DNA from: an uncultured Pirellulaceae bacterium
Lineage (GTDB): Bacteria; Planctomycetota; Planctomycetia; Pirellulales; Pirellulaceae
DNA: 35,858 nt
Direction of reading: 5' to 3'
NCBI GenBank assembly: GCA_937928555.1
Contig: CALFWR010000070.1
Span: 1-35,858, forward strand
The notes below the pieces were generated by a model. The model saw only the letters and a program-made list of their open reading frames with translations, made no database searches and was not told the DNA's origin. This document shows, piece after piece, positions 15,913 to 23,474 of the stretch. Every line of letters begins with the position of its first letter. The first letter of the stretch is position 1. The translations under genes and the position numbers were made by a program.

Positions 15913-17331
15913 TCAAAGGATTGATCCGGGCTGGTAGGAATTGGCTTGCGGGAAGTCGCTGCGGACCTGGTTGATCCGGGAAAGAAACTGTTCGACTTGT
16001 CCTCCCGCAAGGCCGGTTTTCTGATCTGCGGTTTGCATGATCGCATCCAGTTGTCTGGCGTCAAGCGGCAGGTCGGGGTCGTTTGCAAGTCGTGTCATCA
16101 GGTCGTTTTGGTGGGTCGTGCCGCTGCGCAAATCGTTGACCGTGGCGACGGCGTGTTTCTTGATGACTTTGTGGGCCGTCTCGCGGCCAGTGCCCGCTTT
16201 GACGGCTTCCATCATGATCGTGGTGGTCATCAGGAATGGCATGTAGTGCGCGTTTTCGTTGGCGATGACTTGCTCGAAAACGTCCATCTGATCAAGGATC
16301 GTGATAAAGGTTTCGTACAGGCCGTCGATTGCGAAGAAGGCGTCGGGCAGCATGACGCGGCGAACCACCGAGCAGGAAACGTCGCCTTCGTTCCATTGGT
16401 CGCCGGCCAAGGAGGAAGCCATCGCGAGGTAGCCGCCAAGAATCACGCGGAATCCATTGACCCGTTCACAGGATCGCGAATTCATCTTGTGCGGCATCGC
16501 GCTGGAGCCCGTTTGGCCTTTGGCGAATCCTTCACTGGCTGTTTCGTGGCCGGCCATCAGTCGCAGCGTTTTGCAAAACGAAGATGGAGCGGAGGCAAGT
16601 TGATTCAGGGACGCGACGACTTCCAGGTCAAGGCTGCGCGGGTACACCTGGCCGACGTTGTTAAAGCTCGTTGGCAGTCCAAGGTGCTGCGCGATCATCT
16701 GTTCGAGTTCGATGACTTTGGCCGCATCGCCGTCGAAAAGTGAAAGGGCGTCCATTTGCGAGCCCACTGCGCCCTTGAGCCCCCGGACCGGGTAGCGATC
16801 GATGACGCTGCAAAGGCTGTCAAACGCCAGCAGCAATTCTTCGCCGAACATCGCCAGACGTTTGCCAAAGGTGGTCGGTTGAGCGGCGACGTTGTGAGTT
16901 CTGGCCGTCACGACGAGGTCTTTCCACTGCTGGCAGCGGGTTGCGATTCGAATCAGCACCGCTGCGGTTTTGTCACGGACGATTTCCAGCGATCGAAAGA
17001 CCTGAAGCTGTTCAACGTTTTCGGTCAGGTCCCGGGACGTCATGCCTTTGTGGATATGCTCGTGGCCGGCAAGCTCGTTGAATTCTTCGATCCGTGCTTT
17101 GACGTCATGTCGGGTGATTTTTTCGCGATCGGAGATCGATTGCAGGTTGACCTGAGATTTGACCCTCTCGTAGGCCTGGATCGCTGCTGTGTCGAGCGAC
17201 AATCCGAGTGAGCTTTGGGCTTTCATGACGGCCAGCCAAAAGTCCCGCTCAAGCAGAATGCGGCCGGTGGGAGACCAGATTTGGTTGATTGCATCGGAAG
17301 CGTATCGCTGGGAAAGTACGTTTGGGATCAT
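15913..17331 (-). CDS. purB: adenylosuccinate lyase
   Basis: Fumarase/aspartase-superfamily enzyme that releases fumarate from SAICAR and from adenylosuccinate in purine synthesis. The signature GSSAMPHKMN is at residues 274-283; other family parts are TSRDLTENVEQLQ, TARTHNVAAQPTTFGKR (active-site His) and GLKGAVGSQMDAL. I start at ATG 17331 (MIPNVLSQRYASD), giving 472 residues as in related enzymes; the frame stays open for another 152 codons upstream but that part is unlike any PurB. The gene ends 88 bases from the convergent membrane-protein gene. Confidence 0.96.
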   Translation of the reverse strand: MIPNVLSQRYASDAINQIWSPTGRILLERDFWLAVMKAQSSLGLSLDTAAIQAYERVKSQVNLQSISDREKITRHDVKARIEEFNELAGHEHIHKGMTSRDLTENVEQLQVFRSLEIVRDKTAAVLIRIATRCQQWKDLVVTARTHNVAAQPTTFGKRLAMFGEELLLAFDSLCSVIDRYPVRGLKGAVGSQMDALSLFDGDAAKVIELEQMIAQHLGLPTSFNNVGQVYPRSLDLEVVASLNQLASAPSSFCKTLRLMAGHETASEGFAKGQTGSSAMPHKMNSRSCERVNGFRVILGGYLAMASSLAGDQWNEGDVSCSVVRRVMLPDAFFAIDGLYETFITILDQMDVFEQVIANENAHYMPFLMTTTIMMEAVKAGTGRETAHKVIKKHAVATVNDLRSGTTHQNDLMTRLANDPDLPLDARQLDAIMQTADQKTGLAGGQVEQFLSRINQVRSDFPQANSYQPGSIL

Positions 17332-17965
17332 GGGGACGGTTGGATTAAGGCCTAAAAGACCAGTTTGGCGTGATGGCCTCTTTTTGCAACGGCTGTGGCT
17401 GGAAAACAAGTCGAACCATTGAAAAGTCACGGTCGAAACGCGGCCGGTGTGGAGGGCCGGTGTGGAATCGGAGTAAAGGTTGCAGGAATTCCGAGTTGTG
17501 CTTTCGATGCGAATCGTCGTTTTGTGGAAACCTTCGCGGCGTGTCCGGGTTGTATTTCTAACGTAAAAAATGCAGTCGTTTTGTGCTGCCGTGGTCGGTT
17601 CGAGGACGCAAGGTTTGCCTGAGCAGAGAAAACGGGTCCAATGCGTTACACCGGGGGGAAATTGTCGGTGTTCAGGTGGGCTCGATGTGAGAGGATGAGG
17701 ATTATCGGGCTTATGAGTGCAATGTCTCACTCGATGGCACGTGCCTGACTTGGCAGTCTTTCCGATTATGACGGAAAACCGATACAATAAGGACAGTGGG
17801 AATGGTTGGGGGCAAGATCTGAATCTCGGCGAGGCTGCCGCGATAGAGTTTGTTGCCCTGCGAGGAACGACCGATACATTTTAGTGAGCCTTGGCGGTTT
17901 CCTTTTTCAGGATGAACAGGGAGGGGGCTCTTCGAGCAGGGAAATCTTTGGGATTTGAACCGGTG
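17332..17965. other. divergent promoter region between purB and the next gene
   Basis: 634 bases without a supported gene. It contains a 10-bp palindrome GGCACGTGCC (17737-17746), an inverted repeat TTTCCG/CGGAAA (17759-17777) and a -10-like TACAAT (17783-17788) on the plus strand with no good -35 box at the right distance. The minus strand is open in the purB frame up to 17787, but its translation looks non-coding. Confidence 0.4.
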
Positions 17966-20110
17966 ATGCGTTCACAAACAGTTCAGGCATGTTTATTTAT
18001 TTTTGCGCTTTGTTTTGCGATGGCGTTGCCGGTCGTCAATGGTGCGCAGGATGTGAAACCCGGCAGCGGATCGGCTGACAAAGTCGAGTCGGCTGACAAA
18101 GTTGAATCGACCGGGAAAGTTGAATCGGCTGATGACAAAGCCAAGTCAGCACCCGCCATGGCAAAGCGGCCTTCGACCGCAGCGTTGCTTCCGGCTTCTA
18201 CGCGATTCTGGGTGTCTGTGAATGACCTGGAACGTCTGGATGCGAATTTGGCGAAAACGCAATTGGGGCAGTTGGCATCACGCGATTCGTTGAAGCCTTT
18301 CTTTTCCAGCTTTGAGGGTCAGGTTCGGGACGCCCTGGATCGCAACGGTGTCAAATTCGGTATCGACCTAGAAAGTGTCCGTAAACTTAAAACCGGAGAG
18401 GTCGCGATCGCCGGTGTGCTTCCTGCGTTTACAGCGGGAGTCCGCCCCGCGCCCGGTTCGCACGGTGTGGTGGTACTGTTTGATGTTTCCAAAGGCCCCG
18501 CCGAAGCGGATGCGTTTATAAAGGAAGCATCCGCAAAAATGCTTCAGCGGAACGCGAAACAGGACAAGCTCAAGATCAATGGAACGTCTGTTTCCAAGTG
18601 GACCGTTGAAGTCGCCAACCCGCGAGTGAACCACACGCAGAACTCGTGGGTCACGTTGATCGACGGTTGGATTCTGGCTTCGGACAACGAGAAAATTTTC
18701 CGTGGCGTGCTGGAGCGGATCAAATCAAAGAAGGCCGCGACGGCGGCGGATCTTGGTGGCAGCGCTGCGTTTCAGTCCATCACCGGGCAAACGGCGGTCG
18801 AGGGTGTCACGCCGGATATTCGCTGGCACGTTGATCCAATCGGATACGCACGCCTTGCCGACGCACTGGCCGAGGAAAAAAAGGAAGTCAAAACGCTCAA
18901 GGATCGTCCGCTGGAGGTGCTTTCCAAAGAGGGGCTTGATGCGATCAAGGCCGTCGGTGGCTTTGTCAGTTTTGCCACGCCGGAGTACGACATGCTGCAT
19001 CGGACGCTGGTGTATTCGGAAAAAGGTAAGGCTCTGGATGCGGCAAAGAAGCGACTTCTGTCGATGTTGGACTTCTCTCCCAAGGGCCACAACGTCGAAT
19101 CGGTGCCCGGTTGGGTTCCAGAGAATGCGGGATCGTATTTTGCATTTACATGGGACGTACAAAAGGCCTGGGCCGGTGTCGGGCGTTTTGTGAATGCCTT
19201 TCAGGAGCCCGGTGTGTGGGAGGAGATTCTGGAAAACATGAAGGAATCTCCCAAGTTCCGCGTCGATCTCAACAGGATGGTTGCGTCGTTTGGCAAGCGG
19301 GCCACGGTCATCACAGCGACGACCGAACCGATCAGTGAGTCCAGCGAAAAAATGTTGATCGGTGTGGAGCTCGCCGACGGGGTCGATGGCGATTGGTTGC
19401 TTGAAAGCATGAAACGGGCACGTCAGGGCAAGATCAAAACGCTTGCCGGGTTCAAATACGTGATTGACGTTGAGGATGATGGAGAATCGGAGCGAAAGGA
19501 TGTTCCCGGTTTGGAGATCGATATTGACGAGTTCGACGAAGAAGATCTTGACGACGACGATGACGATGGTGAATTCGAGGATGACGAGGCGGGTGATGAT
19601 GACGATGAGGATGATGACAAACTGAAGGTGACGCTATTCAGTCGCCGTTATTACGCGATTCGCGGCAACACGTTTTTTGTGTGCAACGACAAAGACTATC
19701 TGAAAGAAGTTCTCGTCGGCAAAAGCTCTGACAAATTCGTGAAATCGGCTGACGTTGAACAGATGAAGAAGGCACTGGCAATACTGACCGATGCCGGCAG
19801 GGTTCGATTTCGGATGTACACGCGATTGGACAAGATTCTCAAAACCAACTACGAGATGATGCGGCTGGGAAAAATGGCCGATTCGGAAACCTTCATCGCG
19901 AGGCTTCTGAACGAGGTTTACGGGAAAAAAGCCAAACCCGACGACAAGCGCAAGCAGCAGATTGACGCCAGCAAGCTACCGGCTGATTTCGAAAAAGAGA
20001 TCGCACCGTTCCTCGGGCTTTCCGGCTGGGCGATGGAAGCCACGGACTCGGGCTGGAAATTCTCCGGGTGCGTGCTCAAACGCGGCGCTCCTGCGGCTGA
20101 CGACAAGTAA
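17966..20110 (+). CDS. exported planctomycete protein with acidic insert
   Basis: About 714 residues from ATG 17966, where a signal peptide begins (MRSQTVQACLFIFALCFAMA...NGA). A short repeat region follows (ADKVES three times, Lys/Ser/Ala-rich). The body, starting LLPASTRFWVSVNDLERLDANL, resembles a group of long planctomycete exported proteins that begin with LPA.T...V and TQLGQL; no function is known. At about residues 511-552 is an Asp/Glu run of nearly 40 residues between two ordered parts (ending just before LKVTLFSRRYYAIRG), which would be a flexible, perhaps calcium-binding loop. Earlier starts at 17912 (ATG) and 17891 (TTG) are possible. It precedes yidC by 118 bases on the same strand. 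Confidence 0.82.
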   Translation: MRSQTVQACLFIFALCFAMALPVVNGAQDVKPGSGSADKVESADKVESTGKVESADDKAKSAPAMAKRPSTAALLPASTRFWVSVNDLERLDANLAKTQLGQLASRDSLKPFFSSFEGQVRDALDRNGVKFGIDLESVRKLKTGEVAIAGVLPAFTAGVRPAPGSHGVVVLFDVSKGPAEADAFIKEASAKMLQRNAKQDKLKINGTSVSKWTVEVANPRVNHTQNSWVTLIDGWILASDNEKIFRGVLERIKSKKAATAADLGGSAAFQSITGQTAVEGVTPDIRWHVDPIGYARLADALAEEKKEVKTLKDRPLEVLSKEGLDAIKAVGGFVSFATPEYDMLHRTLVYSEKGKALDAAKKRLLSMLDFSPKGHNVESVPGWVPENAGSYFAFTWDVQKAWAGVGRFVNAFQEPGVWEEILENMKESPKFRVDLNRMVASFGKRATVITATTEPISESSEKMLIGVELADGVDGDWLLESMKRARQGKIKTLAGFKYVIDVEDDGESERKDVPGLEIDIDEFDEEDLDDDDDDGEFEDDEAGDDDDEDDDKLKVTLFSRRYYAIRGNTFFVCNDKDYLKEVLVGKSSDKFVKSADVEQMKKALAILTDAGRVRFRMYTRLDKILKTNYEMMRLGKMADSETFIARLLNEVYGKKAKPDDKRKQQIDASKLPADFEKEIAPFLGLSGWAMEATDSGWKFSGCVLKRGAPAADDK

Positions 20111-20228
20111 ATTTGCGTCTGATGCTGCCCTTTTGCTGGAGCATTACTTACGCACCCCTTCCAATATTTGGCCGGGGCAGCAGAATACCCCTTTTTGCAG
20201 TGCTTCCGAGCCTCACCGGTACCCCAAA

Positions 20229-22790
20229 GTGAAGAATCGTTCGTCATTTCTGTTCGCACTCGGCATGGCCATGCTGATGATGCTTGCGCTGCAATTGATG
20301 TTCCCGCCAAAAAACCCGCCCGGGCAGCAGGGCGATGAAAACGCAGTTGCCGAACTGGATGATCAGGGCGACGCTGGGCAGGCGCAGAACAAGGACGCGG
20401 ATAAAGAAGAAGGCGGTGCCGAAGTTGACGCCGCAGAACTGTCGCGCAATGGCGTCGATTCGTCGGTCCTGATCAAGTCCGACATCGAGATTGAAGAACA
20501 GGTTTCCGGCGAGTTGGCGGATTCCGCTGCGACCAACGCCTGGTACAGCCAGCGAAGCCTGACTTCGGTGCGGCAGATGGGCGATTTGATCACGATCGGA
20601 TCGTTGAATGAATCGGGCACAGACCGTTACCTGATTACGCTGAATCCTTACGGCGGAACGGTGCGGCGGATTGAGTTGAACTTGCGCGACCCCCGTAGCG
20701 GTGACTACAAGTATCGTGACCTCGAATGGGAAGGCGGTTACCTTGGTTCGCTCGAAGCCCACGACACCGCCGACGGTGTTCGTGTGGGCGTCGTGGGCAA
20801 AGGAACCCCCGCGGATCTTGCGACCGGAATAGGAGTTCAGGGTGGCATCCAAAAGGGTGATCTGTTGGTGAGCCTTGATGGTGAAAAGATCACATCGGCG
20901 GAAGACTTTGGCGTCATGATGGCGACCTCCAAGGCGGGCAGAGACGTCGAGCTGGACGTTATGCGAGCCGGCCAGACGATCAAGTTTACGACCACGCTCA
21001 CGACCAAACCGATCGAACTGGTTCGTCCTGAACCCGGAACGCTTTCTCCGACTGCGGTTTTCGACGAGTCGTTCCTGTTGAAGCTGTACAAGCCCAATCC
21101 CGATCCGCAGTTGGACTGGGTCGAGGTCGATGAAGCGATGACGTCGTCGCAATGGGAGGTCGTTTCCTCGGATGAGCACTCTGTCGAATTGCAGTTTCAG
21201 GTCTCGCCCGCGAAACTGAAAAACCTTGGCCTCAAAGGTCCGATCTACGTCAGAAAAAAGTTCTCTGTTCCGGTTCTCGCCGAAGAAGAGATTCAGGACC
21301 GATCGCAAAAGTCATTTGACTGGGACTTTGATGTTGAGATCGTCAACGAGTCCGACACCGATCAGGCTCTGGGCTATGAACTCAAGGGCCCCACCGGAAC
21401 GCCGTCGGAGACGTGGTGGTACTCGCAGAAGACTCACGGCCGAAATCTGGCCATTTTCAAAATCGCCGGTGCCCGCGACGTGATTGGCTCAACGAGCTTC
21501 AATGATTTCGCGTTTGTTGGCGGCCCGGAGATTGTCAAGGAAGCTCTCAAGGACCGGCCGATCACCAAATTCTTTACCGATCCGTTCAAGACGGTAAAGG
21601 ATCCGCGGCATGCAGAAATCAACTGGCTGGCCGTCGATACGCTGTACTTTAATGTGACGCTGTTTCCGAAAAAGTCCGCAGACGAAAAGTTCCTCGCGTA
21701 CAGCGCGTTTGCCGACGTGAATAATTCTGCTGCTTCGGCGATCCCCGACAACGTGCGGGCTCAGAAGTTGGTCGATTGTACTTTTCGGCTGTACAAAGCG
21801 GTCACCGCACCGGCCAATTCATCCGTCAAACAGCCGTTTGAAGTTTTCACCGGTCCCAAAGAACCAAAGGTTCTGGAAACCTACGGACTTGAGCGGACCC
21901 GCGTGTTTGGCTGGTTCTGGTGGTGCTCGAAACCGCTGCTGGCTGCCCTGCACATTTTGCACTTTCTCACGTTCAAAATCAGCTACGTCATTCCGATCAT
22001 CATTCTGACGGTCTTTGTTCGCAGTTTGATGATTCCGTTTTCCAGGAAAGCCGCACTCAACGCCCAGATGATGCAGTACTTGCAACCGCAGATGAAAGAG
22101 ATCGCGGACAAATACAGCGACGACATGGAAGGCCGCGCCAAAGCCCAGCAGGATCTGTTCAAGAAATACAACTACAAGCCGTTGGGCGGTTGCCTGATCG
22201 GGTTGATTCAGCTTCCGGTGTTCATCGGGCTGTATCGTGGGCTTTCGGTCGATATCGCACTGCGTGACGAGCCGATCATAAATGGATTGTCGTGGGCTTC
22301 GAATCTTTCGGGGCCGGACCAGTTCTGGTACTGGAAGAACCTGCTTCCCGGTTGGCTGGACGAAGCCGGTTGGTTCGGACCTTTTTTGAACATCCTGCCG
22401 CTGGTGACGATGGTTCTGTTTCTGATTCAGCAAAAGTTGTTCACGCCACCGGCGATGGATGAAAATCAGGCCGTCATGCAAAAGGCCATGTCGTTTGCGA
22501 TGCTGTTCATGGCGATCATGTTCTTCAAAGTGCCAGCCGGATTGTGCGTGTATTTTGTCACGTCGAGCATTTGGGGGATTTTGGAAAGGAAGCTCCTGCC
22601 CAAACCTGTCCTTGATACCGACAGCCTCGATGAATCCGACAAAGGACCGTCGATGAAGGACCGATTGGCTGGCAAGGGGATGGCGTTGCTCAAAGGCAAC
22701 AAATCAGATCCGCAAGAGACTGCCTTGGACGGCATGGAAGAGCGAAAAAGGCTCCGCAAAGAGCGCAAGAAAAAGCTCAAGAAGAAGTAG
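20229..22790 (+). CDS. yidC: membrane protein insertase YidC with an internal PDZ domain
   Basis: Inserts and folds inner-membrane proteins, with or without SecYEG. I start at GTG 20229 (KNRSSFLFALGMAMLMM...), which puts the first membrane helix at residues 5-24. The large periplasmic region includes, at about 181-258, a clear PDZ domain (GIGVQGGIQKGDLLVSLDGEKIT) and later the beta-rich YidC P1 fold. The C-terminal insertase core has the usual helices: IIILTVFVRSLMIPFSRKA with the conserved Arg, then the cytoplasmic coiled hairpin (MMQYLQPQMKEIADKYSDDM), GGCLIGLIQLPVFIGLYRGL, and FFKVPAGLCVYFVTSSIWGI. It ends in a Lys-rich ribosome-facing tail. 853 residues is much longer than E. coli YidC (548), owing to the periplasmic part. 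Confidence 0.93.
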   Translation: MKNRSSFLFALGMAMLMMLALQLMFPPKNPPGQQGDENAVAELDDQGDAGQAQNKDADKEEGGAEVDAAELSRNGVDSSVLIKSDIEIEEQVSGELADSAATNAWYSQRSLTSVRQMGDLITIGSLNESGTDRYLITLNPYGGTVRRIELNLRDPRSGDYKYRDLEWEGGYLGSLEAHDTADGVRVGVVGKGTPADLATGIGVQGGIQKGDLLVSLDGEKITSAEDFGVMMATSKAGRDVELDVMRAGQTIKFTTTLTTKPIELVRPEPGTLSPTAVFDESFLLKLYKPNPDPQLDWVEVDEAMTSSQWEVVSSDEHSVELQFQVSPAKLKNLGLKGPIYVRKKFSVPVLAEEEIQDRSQKSFDWDFDVEIVNESDTDQALGYELKGPTGTPSETWWYSQKTHGRNLAIFKIAGARDVIGSTSFNDFAFVGGPEIVKEALKDRPITKFFTDPFKTVKDPRHAEINWLAVDTLYFNVTLFPKKSADEKFLAYSAFADVNNSAASAIPDNVRAQKLVDCTFRLYKAVTAPANSSVKQPFEVFTGPKEPKVLETYGLERTRVFGWFWWCSKPLLAALHILHFLTFKISYVIPIIILTVFVRSLMIPFSRKAALNAQMMQYLQPQMKEIADKYSDDMEGRAKAQQDLFKKYNYKPLGGCLIGLIQLPVFIGLYRGLSVDIALRDEPIINGLSWASNLSGPDQFWYWKNLLPGWLDEAGWFGPFLNILPLVTMVLFLIQQKLFTPPAMDENQAVMQKAMSFAMLFMAIMFFKVPAGLCVYFVTSSIWGILERKLLPKPVLDTDSLDESDKGPSMKDRLAGKGMALLKGNKSDPQETALDGMEERKRLRKERKKKLKKK

Positions 22791-23414
22791 TTGTCACTGC
22801 TTGCGTCGTTTTTTGCCCAGAGTGTTCGTAATGGGCGTTTGTGAATTGGGGCAATGGGTTGCCTTGGTGGTTTAGGGCTCTGTGGTCGAACTGCTTGTGG
22901 GCTCTGGGTCGGTGCCATCGGTTCGATGTAGATGGCTTTTTAGAGGGGATCTGCCTCCGTCTGATGTCTGCGTGCCCAGAGGGGGACGGCGAAGCCACGC
23001 GCATTTGCATGCACAGCTAGAAGGTGTCACCCGCGACGCCCACTTAGTTCGACGTTCGCACTTTTTGGTAACCCGACGCGTGAGCGAGGAAAAACACGAG
23101 GATATTACGGTGCCTCGCTCCCGCCTCGGGTTCCGATTTCTTCCAAATTTACGAAGGCCTCTCAAACTCACACCGCTTTTTGTGAATCGTCCGGTTTTAG
23201 ATTGGGCAGGCTTGGGGCTTTGGGGGTCGGCCAGCCGCTAGCGAGCCTGATAATCGAGGCAAGTTGTAAGAAAGTTTAAGGATTAGCAAAAGTTTCCCGA
23301 TTGGCTCGACGATAAGGGCTGTAACGGAATTTTCGTAGCAAGGTGCAACCTAGGTTGCGCTTTGCAGCGGAGGTTTTTGGAACTGGGGGGTTCCTGGCAA
23401 GGAAATTTGCCATT
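22791..23414. other. long intergenic region before the TolC-like gene
   Basis: About 620 bases with no supported gene; frames present are rich in Arg, Pro and Ser on both strands. It holds a planctomycete-type palindromic repeat (23070-23132) and a perfect palindrome GCAACCTAGGTTGC (23345-23358). The promoter of the TolC-like gene must lie here or just after, but I see no clear pair of boxes. Confidence 0.45.
23070..23132. repeat. imperfect inverted repeat, planctomycete intergenic type
   Basis: AACCCGACGCGTGAGCGAGG (23070-23089) faces CCTCGCTCCCGCCTCGGGTT (23113-23132), which is its reverse complement except for two bases. Repeats with the words CCCGACGCGT and GAGCGAGG are frequent in intergenic regions of Pirellulales genomes (from general knowledge). 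Likely a REP/MITE-like unit. Confidence 0.65.
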
Positions 23415-23451
23415 CGTTTTCGCGGCTGCTGCGAGCCGCGAAACGTTTTTT
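23415..23451 (+). terminator. terminator-like hairpin in the leader of the TolC-like gene
   Basis: CGTTTTCGCGGCT (23415-23427) pairs with AGCCGCGAAACG (23434-23445) with one bulged T, followed by six T residues. It lies only 24 bases before the ATG of the TolC-like gene. It may end an unseen upstream RNA or control read-through into the gene. Confidence 0.7.
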
Positions 23452-23474
23452 ACACATCACAGGACACGGATCCT

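Noticed and set aside
17332..17787. 152-codon extension of purB at its N-terminus
   Set aside because: The translation is Thr/Ser/Arg-rich and unlike PurB; the family's N-terminus begins at ATG 17331.
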